DNA of 64,000 bases, from contig NZ_QNRE01000002.1 of assembly GCF_003315035.1 (NCBI RefSeq), positions 372,001 to 436,000 on the forward strand, in the 5' to 3' direction. Below the pieces are notes generated by a model. It saw nothing but the letters and a program-made list of their open reading frames with translations, did no database searches and was not told the origin of the DNA. Positions 41,557-52,347 of this stretch are shown piece after piece. Position 1 is the stretch's first letter; each line of letters begins with the position of its first letter. The position numbers and the translations under genes were made by a program. The stretch comes from Nocardia puris (lineage in GTDB: Bacteria > Actinomycetota > Actinomycetes > Mycobacteriales > Mycobacteriaceae).

Positions 41557-43170
41557 TCAGCTCACGAAACTCGCCGCCTGATTGGCCAAATCGAGAACAG
41601 GCTGCGGAAACACACCCAAAACCACAGTCGCCGCGGCTGTCAACAGCACCAACGCCCCCGTCAACGGCGGCGCGACGATCACCGGCGGATCCTCGGGCGG
41701 ATCGGTGAAGAACATCAGCACGATCACCCGCAGATAGAAGAACGCGGCGATGGCACTGCAAACAACGCCGATGATCACCAGGAACGTCGCATCACCCGCG
41801 GCCGCCGCGCCGAACACGGCGAACTTGGCGACGAACCCGCTGGTCAGCGGCAACCCCGCGAAGGAGAGCAGGAAGAGCGCGAAAACCGTGGCGAGCCAAG
41901 GGGATCGGCGGCCGAGCCCGGCCCAGCGAGGGAGCGCGGTGGCCTCGTCACCATCGGCATCGCGGATCAGGCTCACCACGGCGAAGGCACCGATCGTGCC
42001 GAGACCGTAAGCGGCCAAATAGAACAGCGTCGCGGAGACGCCCTCGTCGTTGGCCGCGACCAGGCCGACGAGCAGGAAACCCGCGTGCGCCACCGACGAA
42101 TACGCGAGCATGCGCTTCACATCGGTCTGGGTGATGGCGAGCACCGCGCCCACACCCATGGTGGCGATGGCGATCGCGGCGAGGACGGGCCGCCAGTCGT
42201 CGGACAGTCCCGGCACGGCGACGTGCAGGATGCGCAACAGCGCACCGATCGCCGCGATCTTGGTGGCCGCCGCCATGAACGCCGTGATCGGCGTCGGCGC
42301 GCCCTGATACACGTCGGGCACCCACGCCTGGAACGGCACCGCGCCGATCTTGAACAGCAGCCCGACCGCGAGCATCGCGATGCCGAGCAGCGCCAGGGTG
42401 GCGTCGCCGGGCTGCCGGGCGATGGCGTCGGCGATCCCGGACAACCGCACCGTGCCGGCCTGCCCGTAAAGCAGTGCGACACCGTAGAGGAAGAACGCGG
42501 ATGAAAACGCGCCCAGCAGGAAGTATTTCAGCGCCGCCTCCTGCGAGAGCAGCCGCTTGCGCCGCGCCAATCCGCACAGCAGGTACAGCGGCAGCGACAG
42601 CACTTCCAGCGCGATGAACATCGTCAGCAGGTCATTCGACGCGGGGAACAGCATCATGCCGCCGACCGCGAGCAGCGTGAGCGGATACACCTCCGTCGTG
42701 ACGATCCCCGCCCGCGAGGCGGCCGCCTCATCGGCGCTGCCCGGCACCGCCGACGCCTGCGGCGTGAACGCGTCGACACCCCGGCCCACGGTCGCCGCCG
42801 CGACACTCCAGGTGCCGGGCCCGGACCGCACCGGCGGCACCGCGCCGCGCTCGGCGATGAACAGCACCCCGAGAATCGACACCACGAGGATCGTGCCCTG
42901 GAGGAACAGTGTGACGCCGTCGATCGATACCGCCCCGGAGATGGCGGTGGATTCGGTTCCGGCCAAGGCGATCACGGCGGCCAGCGCGGCGCCGAGACCG
43001 ACCAGGCTCAGCACGACCTGGGTGCCGTAGCGGTGGCGGCGGGCGACGAACGCCTCCACCAGCACACCGGCCACACCCACGCCGAACACGATCAGCATCG
43101 GCGAGAGCATCCCGTACTCGATGCTCGGCGCGGGCACCGTCGCGGCGAGCGGAAGCGAGGTGGCGCTCAC
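41557..43170 (-). CDS. nuoN: NADH-quinone oxidoreductase subunit N
   Basis: 537 residues, about 14 membrane helices. Antiporter-like core motifs include FIALEVLSLPLYLLCGLARR, EAALKYFLLGAFSSAFFLYG, LLFKIGAVPFQAWVPDVYQGAPTPITAFMA (with the pumping lysine) and ITQTDVKRMLAYSSVAHAG. It is one of the three proton-pumping antiporter subunits of complex I. GTG at 43170 overlaps the nuoM stop (GTGA). A roughly 60-residue insert (PPVRSGPGTWSVAAATVGRG to EAAASRAGIV) lies between early helices and is longer than in compact NuoN proteins. It is the last gene of the nuo operon. Confidence 0.95.
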   Translation of the reverse strand: MSATSLPLAATVPAPSIEYGMLSPMLIVFGVGVAGVLVEAFVARRHRYGTQVVLSLVGLGAALAAVIALAGTESTAISGAVSIDGVTLFLQGTILVVSILGVLFIAERGAVPPVRSGPGTWSVAAATVGRGVDAFTPQASAVPGSADEAAASRAGIVTTEVYPLTLLAVGGMMLFPASNDLLTMFIALEVLSLPLYLLCGLARRKRLLSQEAALKYFLLGAFSSAFFLYGVALLYGQAGTVRLSGIADAIARQPGDATLALLGIAMLAVGLLFKIGAVPFQAWVPDVYQGAPTPITAFMAAATKIAAIGALLRILHVAVPGLSDDWRPVLAAIAIATMGVGAVLAITQTDVKRMLAYSSVAHAGFLLVGLVAANDEGVSATLFYLAAYGLGTIGAFAVVSLIRDADGDEATALPRWAGLGRRSPWLATVFALFLLSFAGLPLTSGFVAKFAVFGAAAAGDATFLVIIGVVCSAIAAFFYLRVIVLMFFTDPPEDPPVIVAPPLTGALVLLTAAATVVLGVFPQPVLDLANQAASFVS

Positions 43171-44789
43171 TTGTGCCCTCCTTCCTGGAGGTCGGCCGCG
43201 CCCGCTTCGGGAGCGGGCACCGTGGGAGCCGGGTCCTCGACGCCGATGGTGGTCAGCGTCTGGTCCACGGCGGGATTGATGAAGTCCAGCACCGGTTTCG
43301 GATACACGCCGAAGAACAGCAGCGCCGCGATGAGGGGAGCGACCACCACCATCTCGCGTGGCACCAGGTCGTAGATGTGCTCGCTGCCCTTCTTCACCGG
43401 ACCGGTCATCATCCGCTGATACAGCCACAGCACGTAGACCGCGGCCAGCACCAGCGCGGCCGTCGCGACGATCGCGGCCACCTGGTAGCGGCTGAACGTA
43501 CCGACCAGCACCAGGAATTCACTGACGAACGGCGCGAGGCCGGGCAGCGAGAGCGTCGCCAGACCCGCGATGAAGAACGTGCCCGCCAGCACGGGCGCCA
43601 CCTTCTGCACGCCGCCGTATTCGGCGATCACCCGGGTGCCGCGCCGCGACACCAGGAATCCGGCGACCAAGAACAGTGCGGCCGTGGAGATTCCGTGGTT
43701 CACCATGTAGAGCGTGGCGCCGGACTGGCCCTGGCTGGTCATTGCGAAGATGCCGAGGATGATGAACCCGAAGTGCGAGATCGAGGTGTAGGCGATCAGG
43801 CGCATCACGTCGGTCTGGCCGATCGCGAGCAGCGCGCCGTAGATGATGCCGATGACGGCGAGCGTCACCACCAGCGGCGCGTAGGTGGACGACGCGTCGG
43901 GAAACAGCAGCAGGCAGTAACGCAGCATGGCGAAGGTGCCGACCTTGTCGACCACCGCCATCATCAGCACCGCGCTCGACGGGGTGGCGGCCACGGCCGC
44001 GTCGGGCAGCCAGGTATGCAGCGGCCACAGCGGCGCTTTCACCGCGAACGCGAACATGAATCCGAGGAACAGCGCGTTGAGCACCGCCGGTGTCGCACCC
44101 AGCTCGCCCGCGTTGGCGGCCGCGACGACGGTCCGGAAGTCGAAGGTGCCCGCCCCGTCGGTGCCGAGTCCGTCGCGCGCGGTGATCACGTACAGACCGA
44201 TCACGGCGGCGAGCATGATCAGGCCGCCGAACAGGTTGTACAGCAGGAACTTCACCGCGGCCCGCGAACGTTGTTGGCGCACTTGCGCGTCCACCGTGCG
44301 CGGCCCGAATCCGCCGATGAGGAAATACATCGGGATGAGCATCGCCTCGAAGAACACGTAGAACAGCAGGATGTCGAGCGCGAGGAACGACATCAGCACC
44401 ATGGCCTCGACCAGCAGGATCAGCGCCATGTAGGTGTGCGCGACGCGCTTGCCGGTGCCGACCTCGCGGTCGTCGTGCCAGCCCGCCAGGATCAGCAGCG
44501 GTACCAGCGCGGCGGTGAGCAGCACCAGCACCATGGCGATGCCGTCTACACCGAGGGTGTACCCGGCGCCGAAAGCGGGGATCCACTCGTGGGATTCGAC
44601 GAGCTGGAATTGCGCGCCGCCCGGATCGAACCGCGTCGCGATCACCAGTCCGAGCGCCAGTACCGCCGCCGACACGGTGAGCGCGAGCCCGCGCGCCACC
44701 GTCTTGTGCGCGGCGGGCACCGCGAGCACGGCCACCGCGCCGACGACGGGCAGCAGCCACAGCGTGGTCAACCAGGGGTATGAGCTCAC
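43167..44789 (-). CDS. nuoM: NADH-quinone oxidoreductase subunit M
   Basis: 540 residues, about 14 helices. Diagnostic stretches are LGVDGIAMVLVLLTAALVPL, DILLFYVFFEAMLIPMYFLIGGFG, AVKAPLWPLHTWLPDAAVAATPSSAVLMMAVVDKVGTF and IGQTDVMRLIAYTSISHFGF. It is a proton-pumping antiporter subunit of the membrane arm. GTG at 44789 overlaps the stop of the 84-codon frame inserted after nuoL (GTGA), and the 3' end overlaps nuoN (GTGA). Confidence 0.95.
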   Translation of the reverse strand: MSSYPWLTTLWLLPVVGAVAVLAVPAAHKTVARGLALTVSAAVLALGLVIATRFDPGGAQFQLVESHEWIPAFGAGYTLGVDGIAMVLVLLTAALVPLLILAGWHDDREVGTGKRVAHTYMALILLVEAMVLMSFLALDILLFYVFFEAMLIPMYFLIGGFGPRTVDAQVRQQRSRAAVKFLLYNLFGGLIMLAAVIGLYVITARDGLGTDGAGTFDFRTVVAAANAGELGATPAVLNALFLGFMFAFAVKAPLWPLHTWLPDAAVAATPSSAVLMMAVVDKVGTFAMLRYCLLLFPDASSTYAPLVVTLAVIGIIYGALLAIGQTDVMRLIAYTSISHFGFIILGIFAMTSQGQSGATLYMVNHGISTAALFLVAGFLVSRRGTRVIAEYGGVQKVAPVLAGTFFIAGLATLSLPGLAPFVSEFLVLVGTFSRYQVAAIVATAALVLAAVYVLWLYQRMMTGPVKKGSEHIYDLVPREMVVVAPLIAALLFFGVYPKPVLDFINPAVDQTLTTIGVEDPAPTVPAPEAGAADLQEGGHK

Positions 44790-45040
44790 GACATCCTCAC
44801 CACCAGCAGGGCCGCGACCACCAGGGCCGCGCCGGTGAACATGGACACTTTCCGCACGCGGGCCGGGCGGTGGCGCGCCACGGCGTCACGCAGGCGTCGC
44901 CCGCGGGTCGTGGCGGGATTCGGGGGAGCGATCCCGGCCACCCCGACGAGGTGCGCCCCGGGTTGCGGTGCCCCGAAACGATGTTCGGCCGGAACCCCGT
45001 ACCACCGGCAGGCGCCGAAGGACTGCGCGTATCCGCTCAC
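44786..45040 (-). CDS. 84-residue frame between nuoL and nuoM, ending in a diverged copy of the NuoL C-terminus
   Basis: The frame is open from GTG 45040, which overlaps the nuoL stop (GTGA), to TGA 44786, which overlaps the nuoM start (GTGA). Residues 1-64 ([20 protein letters not shown] and later [17 protein letters not shown]) are soluble and basic. Residues 65-84 form one membrane helix, [19 protein letters not shown], against [19 protein letters not shown] at the NuoL end (15 of 19 identical; 52 of 63 bases by hand count). Both junctions are intact for coupling, so translation is likely. It is either a small accessory membrane protein or the relic of a duplication of the nuoL 3' end. No family is recognised for the N-terminal part. 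Confidence 0.6.
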   Translation of the reverse strand: MSGYAQSFGACRWYGVPAEHRFGAPQPGAHLVGVAGIAPPNPATTRGRRLRDAVARHRPARVRKVSMFTGAALVVAALLVVRMS

Positions 45041-46923
45041 CAGATCCTCACCGCCAAGAGTGCGGCGGCGACCAGCGCCGCGCCGGTGAACATGGACAGG
45101 GCGTAGGACCGGACGAATCCGGTCTGCACGCGCCGGGCGCGCGCCGACAACCCGCCGATGGCCGCGGCGACGGTGTTGACCAGCCCGTCGATGCCGCGGT
45201 TGTCGACGAACACCAGCGAGCGCGTCAGGTGCTGACCGGGCCGCATGAACACGCCCTCGTTGACGGCGTCGCCGTAGAGGTCGTTGCGGGCGGCGACGGT
45301 CAGCGCCGACACGTCCTGCGGCGCGGTCTCGGGGATGCGGCGTTGCGCGTATTGGTAGTAGGCGATCCCGACGCCCACCGCGACCACGCTCAGCGCGAGC
45401 GCGGTGACCACGGCCGCCGGCACCACGTGTTCGCCGTGATGCGCGCCCACCACCGGCTCCAGCCAGTTCTGGAGCGAGTTCCCGATCACGAACAGCGCAC
45501 CCGAGGCCACCGATCCGATGGCCAGCAGGACCATCGGCCCTGTCATCACGGCGGGCGATTCGTGCGGATGGGTGTCGGGCTGCCAGCGCCGGTCGCCGAA
45601 GAACGTCATGAGCATGACCCGCGTCATGTAGAAGGCGGTGAGGCCCGCGCCGAGCAGGGCGGCCGAACCGAGCGCGAAGCCGCCGACGCCGCCCTCGTTG
45701 AAGGCCACCTCGATGATCTTGTCCTTGGAGAAGAACCCGGCGAACGGCGGCACGCCGATGATCGCGAGGTAACCGAGCCCGAACGTCACGTAGGTGATCG
45801 GCAAGAGCGTGCGCAGGCCGCCGTAGCGGCGCATATCGGTCTCGTCGTTCATCGCGTGCATCACCGAACCCGCGCCGAGGAACAGGCCGGCCTTGAAGAA
45901 GCCGTGGGTGAGCAGGTGCATGATCGCGAACGCGTAACCGGCGGGACCGAGGCCCGCGGCGAGCACCATGTAGCCGATCTGGCTCATGGTGGACGCGGCC
46001 AGCGCCTTCTTGATGTCGTCCTTCGCGCAGCCGATGATCGCGCCGAACAGCAGCGTCACCGCGCCGACGAGCACCACGGCCAGCTGGGCGGTGGGCGCGA
46101 GGTCGAAGATCGCGCCCGAGCGGGCGATCAGGTAGACACCCGCGGTGACCATGGTGGCCGCGTGGATGAGCGCCGACACGGGTGTGGGGCCTTCCATCGC
46201 GTCCCCGAGCCAGGATTGCAACGGCACCTGCGCCGACTTGCCGCACGCGGCCAGCAGCAGGAACAGGCCGATCGCGGTGAGCGTGCCTTCGCTCGCGCCC
46301 GGCGCGGCGGCGAACACGGCCCCGAAGCCGACGGTGCCGAACGCGGCGAACATCATCATCATGGCGATCGCCAGACCCATGTCGCCGACGCGGTTGACCA
46401 CGAACGCCTTCTTGGCCGCCGTTGCGGCGGAAGGCTTTTGGTACCAGAACCCGATCAGCAGGTACGACGCCAGGCCGACGCCCTCCCACCCCAGGTAGAG
46501 CACCAGGTAGTTGTTCGCCAGGACCAGCAGCAGCATGGCCGCGAGGAACAGGTTGAGGTAGGCGAAGAACCGGCGGCGATCGGGGTCGTCGCTCATGTAG
46601 CCGATCGAGTAGATGTGGATCAGCGAGCCGACACCGGTGATCAGCAGCGCGAAACACATCGACAGCTGGTCGAGCTGGAGTCCGAAGTCGACCTGGAGCC
46701 CGGCGACGGGCACCCAGCTGAACAGGTCGGCGTGCACGGCGCGGTCGGCGCCGGCGCGGCCCAGCATCTCCGCGAACGCCCACACCGCCACGCCGAAGGA
46801 GGCCAGGGCGGTGGCGCAGCCGAGCAGATGACCCCACCGGTCGGCGTAGCGGCCGGTGAGCAGCAGGACGAGCGCCCCGGCGAGCGGCAGGGCGGGCAGC
46901 AGGGTGAGGATGGCCGTATCCAC
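45037..46923 (-). CDS. nuoL: NADH-quinone oxidoreductase subunit L
   Basis: 628 residues, about 16 helices including the long lateral helix region. Motifs include [111 protein letters not shown] and [16 protein letters not shown]. It is the distal proton-pumping subunit of complex I. GTG 46923 lies one base after the nuoK stop. The C-terminus [19 protein letters not shown] reappears in the next small frame. Confidence 0.95.
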   Translation of the reverse strand: MDTAILTLLPALPLAGALVLLLTGRYADRWGHLLGCATALASFGVAVWAFAEMLGRAGADRAVHADLFSWVPVAGLQVDFGLQLDQLSMCFALLITGVGSLIHIYSIGYMSDDPDRRRFFAYLNLFLAAMLLLVLANNYLVLYLGWEGVGLASYLLIGFWYQKPSAATAAKKAFVVNRVGDMGLAIAMMMMFAAFGTVGFGAVFAAAPGASEGTLTAIGLFLLLAACGKSAQVPLQSWLGDAMEGPTPVSALIHAATMVTAGVYLIARSGAIFDLAPTAQLAVVLVGAVTLLFGAIIGCAKDDIKKALAASTMSQIGYMVLAAGLGPAGYAFAIMHLLTHGFFKAGLFLGAGSVMHAMNDETDMRRYGGLRTLLPITYVTFGLGYLAIIGVPPFAGFFSKDKIIEVAFNEGGVGGFALGSAALLGAGLTAFYMTRVMLMTFFGDRRWQPDTHPHESPAVMTGPMVLLAIGSVASGALFVIGNSLQNWLEPVVGAHHGEHVVPAAVVTALALSVVAVGVGIAYYQYAQRRIPETAPQDVSALTVAARNDLYGDAVNEGVFMRPGQHLTRSLVFVDNRGIDGLVNTVAAAIGGLSARARRVQTGFVRSYALSMFTGAALVAAALLAVRIW

Positions 46924-46924
46924 G

Positions 46925-47224
46925 TCAGAACTTCAGCAGGTTGGCGTCGTCGACCGAGGTCGAGCGGCGGGCGCGGAAGATGGTCATGATGATGGCCAGG
47001 CCGACGACGACTTCGGCGGCGGCCACCACCATCGTGAAGAACGCGAACACCTGACCGTCGAGGTTCGCGTGCATCCTGGCGAAGGTGACGAACGCGAGGT
47101 TCACCGCGTTGAGCATCAGCTCCACGCACATGAACACCACGATCGCGTTGCGCCGCAACAACACTCCGGCCGCGCCGATGGTGAACAGCAGCGCGGAGAG
47201 GAACAGGTAGTTCTCGGGGTTCAC
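46925..47224 (-). CDS. nuoK: NADH-quinone oxidoreductase subunit K
   Basis: 99 residues with three membrane helices, the normal size. It has [34 protein letters not shown], carrying the conserved membrane glutamate (in CVELMLN), and [25 protein letters not shown] with the second glutamate. These are essential for proton transfer in the family. GTG 47224 overlaps the nuoJ stop (GTGA). Confidence 0.95.
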   Translation of the reverse strand: MNPENYLFLSALLFTIGAAGVLLRRNAIVVFMCVELMLNAVNLAFVTFARMHANLDGQVFAFFTMVVAAAEVVVGLAIIMTIFRARRSTSVDDANLLKF

Positions 47225-48042
47225 CGGCTTCCTTCCTCGTCGACGGGCTCGTGACCGTTGGTCTCGCCGGAGCCGACCGAGAGCACGGCCGCCTCCTCGA
47301 GCGCCCGGGTGCGGCGGTGCCGCAGGATCGTGCTCACCGAGTGCTCCTCGAACGAGCCGTCGGGCAGCCGGGCCGGCGCGTCGACCGCGTTGTGGCGGGC
47401 GTAGACGCCCGGGGTGGGCAGCGGGGTGGCGCGGCTGTTGCCGTCGCGGAACCGGCGGTGCGAGAGTTCCCGCTGGGTCGGGCGGGGGGCGAACGGCTCG
47501 CGGTGCGCGAGGATCATCGCGCCGATGGTCGCGGTGATCAGCAGCGCGCCGGTGAGTTCGAACGCCCACACGTACTGCACGAAGATCAGCTCCGCGAGTT
47601 CGCCGATCACGTCGCGTCCGGCGAAACCCGAAGCGGGGAAGACGATTCCGGAGTTGCGCACGCCCGTCGCGATCCCGGCTACGAACAGCAGCCCGAACCC
47701 GAGCCCCACCGCCGCGGCCGCGAAGCGCTGGCCGCGGATGGTCTCCTTCAGCGATTCGGCGGAGTCGACGCCGACCAGCATGAGCACGAACAGGAACAGC
47801 ATCATCACCGCGCCCGTGTACACCACGATCTGCACCACGCCGAGGAACAGCGCGTCCTGGGCGATGTAGAACACGGCGAGCGCGATCATGGTGGCGGCCA
47901 GGCACAGTGCCGAATGCACGGCCTTGGCGGAGAACACCATGCCGAGCGCACCCAGCACCGCCAACGGGGCGAGCACCCAGAACTGCACGGCCTCGGCGGT
48001 GGAGGTCGTGGTGAGCGGTTCGGCGGCCAGCAGCAGGGTCAT
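47221..48042 (-). CDS. nuoJ: NADH-quinone oxidoreductase subunit J
   Basis: 273 residues. Five helices occupy the first 190 residues ([68 protein letters not shown]), followed by an 80-residue hydrophilic tail ([20 protein letters not shown]). Such a tail is typical of actinobacterial NuoJ. ATG 48042 shares one base with the preceding stop (TGATG); the GTG three bases upstream is also possible. Confidence 0.94.
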   Translation of the reverse strand: MTLLLAAEPLTTTSTAEAVQFWVLAPLAVLGALGMVFSAKAVHSALCLAATMIALAVFYIAQDALFLGVVQIVVYTGAVMMLFLFVLMLVGVDSAESLKETIRGQRFAAAAVGLGFGLLFVAGIATGVRNSGIVFPASGFAGRDVIGELAELIFVQYVWAFELTGALLITATIGAMILAHREPFAPRPTQRELSHRRFRDGNSRATPLPTPGVYARHNAVDAPARLPDGSFEEHSVSTILRHRRTRALEEAAVLSVGSGETNGHEPVDEEGSR

Positions 48043-49865
48043 CACCGCGCACCTCCTTCCGCGCCCGCCGCGGCGGTGCGCCTCTCGTCGCCGTCCGGAA
48101 TCTCACCCAGGTAGTAGTTCGTCTCGGTCGCGCCGGGATACATGGCGTGCGGCGGGGCGGTCATGCCCGGCTCGAGCGGCGCGAGCAGCCGGTCCTTCTC
48201 GTAGATGAGGTCGGCGCGGTTGTCGTCGGCGAGCTCGTACTCGTTGGTCATGGTGAGCGCGCGGGTCGGGCACGCCTCGATGCACAGGCCGCAGCCGATG
48301 CAGCGCAGGTAGTTGATCTGGTAGACCCGTCCATACCGCTCACCGGGGGAGAAGCGTTCCTCCTCGGTGTTGTCGGCGCCCTCCACGAAGATGGCGTCGG
48401 CCGGGCACGCCCACGCGCACAGCTCGCAGCCGATGCACTTCTCCAGCCCGTCCGGGTAGCGGTTGAGCTGGTGGCGGCCGTGGTAGCGGGGCGCGGTGGG
48501 GACCTTCTGCTCCGGATAGAACTCGGTGTTGGGCTTCTTGAACATCGTCGCCGCGGTGACCGCGAACCCCGAAAGCGGTTCCAGCGGATTGCCACTCGAA
48601 CTGTCGACGCGATGCGCGTCGGCGGGGATCGGCGGCGTCGGGAAGCCGAGGAACACGCCCTTGGGCGCCGGTTCCTCCGGTGGCGGGGGCGCGCCCTTGC
48701 GGCGGCCCGCGCGCAGGAACATGCCGATCATGAGCGCGGTGATCACCGCGCCGGCCACGATCTGCGCACCGGTGGCCCACTCGTAGCCCTCCTGGCGCAG
48801 CAGGCGCGCGGTGGCCACCAGCATCACCCACAGCAGCGATACCGGGATCAACAGCTTCCAGCCCAGATTCATGAACTGGTCGTAGCGCAGGCGGGGCAGC
48901 GTGCCGCGCAACCAGATGAACACGAACAGGAACGTCCACACCTTGGCGGTGAACCAGAACAGGCCCCACCAGCCGGCGTCCGCGCCGGGAATCATGTTGA
49001 ACGGCCACGGCGCGCTCCACCCGCCGAGGAACAGCGTGGTGGCCAGCGCCGACACGGTCGCCATGTTGACGTACTCGGCGAGCATGAACATCGCGAACTT
49101 CAGCGACGAGTACTCGGTGTGGAAGCCGCCGACGAGTTCGCCCTCGGCCTCGGGCAGATCGAACGGCGCGCGGTTGGTCTCGCCGACCATCGACACGCAG
49201 TAGATCAGGAACGAGGGCAGCAGCAGGAACACGAACCACGTGCGGTCCTGCGCGGACACGATGCCCGAGGTGGCCATGGTGCCCGCGTGCAGGAACACCG
49301 CCGCGAAGCACAGCGCCATGGCGATCTCGTAGGAGATCACCTGTGCCGTGGAGCGCAGGCCGCCCAGCAGCGGGTAGGTGGAGCCGGAAGCCCAGCCCGC
49401 CAACACGATTCCGTACACGCCGATGGAGGTGATGGCCAGGATGTAGAGCACCGCGACCGGCAGGTCGGTGAGTTGCAGCGCGGTGGTGTGCCCGAAGATC
49501 GACACCTCACCGCCGAACGGCATCACCGCGAACGCCATGAACGCCGGGATCACCGAGATGATCGGCGCGAGAATGTAGATCGGCTTGTCGACGATGGCCG
49601 GGACGATGTCCTCTTTGAGCGCCATCTTCACGCCGTCGGCGACGCTCTGGAGGATGCCGAACGGCCCGACCCGGTTGGGGCCGATGCGCATCTGCATGCG
49701 CGCCACGACTTTTCGTTCGATGAGCACCGCGAACAGCGGGATCATCAGCAGGAACACGAACACCGCGAGCGCCTTGACCAGCACCAGCCAGAACGGGTCG
49801 TGCCCGAAGAGCGCGAGACCGTCGGGGTCGGCGGTCTGCGCGATGAACAGAGCCGGATCACTCAT
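48042..49865 (-). CDS. nuoHI: NuoH-NuoI fusion: complex I membrane subunit H joined to the two-[4Fe-4S] subunit I
   Basis: One uninterrupted 607-residue frame. Residues 1 to about 417 are NuoH: eight helices with [59 protein letters not shown] and [12 protein letters not shown], ending in a Pro-rich tail (FPTPPIP). The last 190 residues are NuoI: the two ferredoxin motifs [12 protein letters not shown] and [12 protein letters not shown] with [20 protein letters not shown] between them. No stop separates them and no clear internal ribosome site is seen. An internal GTG (in GVFLGF) or ATG (in TMFKK) could start NuoI alone. The gene overlaps nuoG by 8 bases and nuoJ by one. Confidence 0.9.
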   Translation of the reverse strand: MSDPALFIAQTADPDGLALFGHDPFWLVLVKALAVFVFLLMIPLFAVLIERKVVARMQMRIGPNRVGPFGILQSVADGVKMALKEDIVPAIVDKPIYILAPIISVIPAFMAFAVMPFGGEVSIFGHTTALQLTDLPVAVLYILAITSIGVYGIVLAGWASGSTYPLLGGLRSTAQVISYEIAMALCFAAVFLHAGTMATSGIVSAQDRTWFVFLLLPSFLIYCVSMVGETNRAPFDLPEAEGELVGGFHTEYSSLKFAMFMLAEYVNMATVSALATTLFLGGWSAPWPFNMIPGADAGWWGLFWFTAKVWTFLFVFIWLRGTLPRLRYDQFMNLGWKLLIPVSLLWVMLVATARLLRQEGYEWATGAQIVAGAVITALMIGMFLRAGRRKGAPPPPEEPAPKGVFLGFPTPPIPADAHRVDSSSGNPLEPLSGFAVTAATMFKKPNTEFYPEQKVPTAPRYHGRHQLNRYPDGLEKCIGCELCAWACPADAIFVEGADNTEEERFSPGERYGRVYQINYLRCIGCGLCIEACPTRALTMTNEYELADDNRADLIYEKDRLLAPLEPGMTAPPHAMYPGATETNYYLGEIPDGDERRTAAAGAEGGAR

Positions 49866-52347
49866 GGCGGTGCTCCTTCATCCTCTCGTCGGCGCGGCGC
49901 ACGTGCACGACGCCGCCCGGCTGGGTGGCGAGCTGTTCGGGCACCGAACTGCCGGGCGAGTTCAGCGGCAGCCACACCACCCGGTCGGGCATGTCCGTGA
50001 TCAGCAGCGGCAGCGTGATCTGGCCGCGTTCGGAGGACACGGTGACGGGATCGTCGGTGGCGGCGCCGATTTCGGCGGCGGTGGCGGGGGACAGCCGCAC
50101 CACCGGGGGTCGGGCGATGCCGGCGAGGTTGGGTTCACCGTCCTGCATGCGGCCGTTGTCGAGCAGCATCCGCCAGCCGGCCAGCACGGCGGTGCCGGGC
50201 GGCGGCTGGGTGAGCGGATGCGCGCGGTGCGCGGGCGGGGCGACGGGCTGCCCGTCCCACACGCCGAGTTCGGCCATCTCTGCACGCGCGGCGGCGGCGT
50301 CGGGGAGGTCGAGGCGCACTCGCATCTCGTCGGCAATGGCGTGCAGCACACGGTGATCCGCGAGCGGGGCGGCTTGGCGGCGGACCGTGGACGCGCCGAG
50401 TGCGGCGTCGAAACGGCGCGGCCTGCCCTCCCACGTGCGGAACGTGCCGGACTTCTCCATCGCGCTCGCCACCGGGAACACCACGTCGGCGCGCGCGGTG
50501 ACCGCGCTCTCGCGCAGTTCCAGGCTCACCACGAAGCGGGCGGCGTCGACGGCGGCCAGGGCGGCGGCGGGATCGGGCAGATCGGCGAGGTCGACGCCGC
50601 CGACGACCAGCGCGCCGAGCGAGGGGGCCGCGTCGAGGATCGCGGCGGTGTCGCGTCCGGGCGCGGCGGGCAGGTCGTCGACGTTCCACACCTCGCGAAC
50701 CTGGTGTCGCGCAAGGGGATCGGTGACCGGGCGGCCACCGGGAAGCAGGCCCGGGAGCGCACCCGCCTCCACCGCGCCACGCTCACCGGCCCGGCGCGGC
50801 ACCCAGGCGAGGGACGCGCCGGTGTCGGCCGCGAGCCGGACAGCGGCCGACAGCGCGCCGGGCACACCCGCCATCCGCTCACCGACCAGGATCACCGCAC
50901 CCGGTTCGCGCAGCAGTCGCCCCACCTTGGTGAACTCGTCGTCGGCCGGTTCGCCGGAGCGCAGCGCGTCCAGGAGGTGCGGTTCCGCGCCGGGCGCGCC
51001 GGCGAGCAGCGTGCCCGCCATGCGGTCCAGCCCGCGCGAGGCGTAGGGAGCGAGGGAGAACACGGGCAAGCCGCGTTTGCGGGCGGCTTTGCGCAACCGC
51101 AGGTAGATGATCGGCGATTCCTCTTCCGGCTCCAGGCCGGCGAGCAGTACGATCGGCGCGCGCTCGAGCGTGTCGTAGTCGACGGTGACGCCGTGTCCCG
51201 CGACCCAGGAGGCCAGGAAGTCGGCCTCCTCGGCGGAGTGGGGCCGGACGCGGAAGTCGATGTCGTTGCTGCCCAGGGCGATTCGGGCGAACTTCGCGTA
51301 GGCGTAGGCGTCTTCCTCGGTGACCCGTCCGCCGACCAGCACGCCCGCGCTGCCGTATGCCGACGCCAGGCCCTCGGCCGCCGCGGCCAGCGCCTCCGAC
51401 CAGGACGCGGCGTGCAGTTCGCCGTCCCAGCCGCGCACCAGCGGGGTGGCGAGGCGGTCGCGTTCGGTGGCGTAGGTGAACGCCCAGCGGCCCTTGTCGC
51501 AGTTCCACTCCTCGTTGACCTGCGGGTCGTCGCCCGCGAGGCGGCGCAGGACCTTGCCGCGCCGGTGGTCGGTGCGCTGCGCGCAGCCCGACGCGCAGTG
51601 CTCGCACACGCTCGGACTCGACACCAGATCGAACGGGCGCGCGCGGAACCGGTAGCTGGTGCCGGTGAGCGCGCCCACCGGGCAGATCTGCACCGCGTTG
51701 CCGGAGAAATAGGAGTCGAACGGCTCGGCCTGCGCGGTGCCGACCTGTTCCAGCGCACCGCGATCCATCAGCTCGATGAACGGATCACCGGCCACCTGCT
51801 GGGAGAATCGCGTGCAGCGCGCGCACAGCACGCAGCGTTCGCGGTCCAGCAGCACGGCGCTCGACAGCGGAATCGGCTTGGGGTACTTGCGTTTCTCACC
51901 CTCGAAACGCGTTTCGGGGCGACCGGTGGACATGGCCTGGTTCTGGAGCGGGCACTCGCCGCCCTTGTCACACACCGGGCAGTCGAGGGGGTGATTGATG
52001 AGCAGCAGCTCCATCACGCCCTCTTGCGCGCGTTCGGCGATGGGAGAGGTGAGCTGCGTGCGCACCACCATGCCCTCGGCGACGGTCTGCGTGCAGGAGG
52101 CGACCGGTTTGCGCTGGCCCTCCACGTCGACCAGGCACTGGCGGCAGGCGCCGACCGGGTCGAGCAGCGGGTGGTCGCAGAAGCGGGGGATCTGCACGCC
52201 GATCAGTTCGGCGGCGCGGATGACCAGCGTCCCGGCGGGCACGCTGACGGCGACGCCGTCGATGGTGAGCGACACCATGTCGACGGGGGCGGGTTCCTTC
52301 GAGCCTCCGGTGACCCCGACGGGCTCGTTGCGCGATGACGTGGTCAC
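49858..52347 (-). CDS. nuoG: NADH-quinone oxidoreductase subunit G
   Basis: 829 residues. The N-terminal ferredoxin-like part holds the cluster ligands [15 protein letters not shown] and later [17 protein letters not shown] and [13 protein letters not shown] molybdopterin-oxidoreductase-like domain follows, beginning with CEHCASGC and [12 protein letters not shown], with no catalytic molybdenum role expected. It carries electrons from NuoE/F toward NuoI. GTG 52347 overlaps the nuoF stop (GTGA) and the 3' end runs 8 bases into nuoH. Length is close to mycobacterial NuoG. Confidence 0.95.
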   Translation of the reverse strand: MTTSSRNEPVGVTGGSKEPAPVDMVSLTIDGVAVSVPAGTLVIRAAELIGVQIPRFCDHPLLDPVGACRQCLVDVEGQRKPVASCTQTVAEGMVVRTQLTSPIAERAQEGVMELLLINHPLDCPVCDKGGECPLQNQAMSTGRPETRFEGEKRKYPKPIPLSSAVLLDRERCVLCARCTRFSQQVAGDPFIELMDRGALEQVGTAQAEPFDSYFSGNAVQICPVGALTGTSYRFRARPFDLVSSPSVCEHCASGCAQRTDHRRGKVLRRLAGDDPQVNEEWNCDKGRWAFTYATERDRLATPLVRGWDGELHAASWSEALAAAAEGLASAYGSAGVLVGGRVTEEDAYAYAKFARIALGSNDIDFRVRPHSAEEADFLASWVAGHGVTVDYDTLERAPIVLLAGLEPEEESPIIYLRLRKAARKRGLPVFSLAPYASRGLDRMAGTLLAGAPGAEPHLLDALRSGEPADDEFTKVGRLLREPGAVILVGERMAGVPGALSAAVRLAADTGASLAWVPRRAGERGAVEAGALPGLLPGGRPVTDPLARHQVREVWNVDDLPAAPGRDTAAILDAAPSLGALVVGGVDLADLPDPAAALAAVDAARFVVSLELRESAVTARADVVFPVASAMEKSGTFRTWEGRPRRFDAALGASTVRRQAAPLADHRVLHAIADEMRVRLDLPDAAAARAEMAELGVWDGQPVAPPAHRAHPLTQPPPGTAVLAGWRMLLDNGRMQDGEPNLAGIARPPVVRLSPATAAEIGAATDDPVTVSSERGQITLPLLITDMPDRVVWLPLNSPGSSVPEQLATQPGGVVHVRRADERMKEHRHE

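Noticed and set aside
44846..45037. The nuoL-nuoM insert as a miniature integrative element with att sites
   Set aside because: The duplicated gene end fits that idea, but the two copies differ at about one base in six, and there is no integrase or clear outer repeat. An old duplication is simpler.
44968..46989. A 673-codon plus-strand frame opposite nuoL, and similar long frames opposite nuoM, nuoH and nuoG
   Set aside because: They are rich in Arg, His, Gln and Asp with no family-like segments and mirror G/C third positions of the real genes. They are antisense shadows of high-GC coding DNA.
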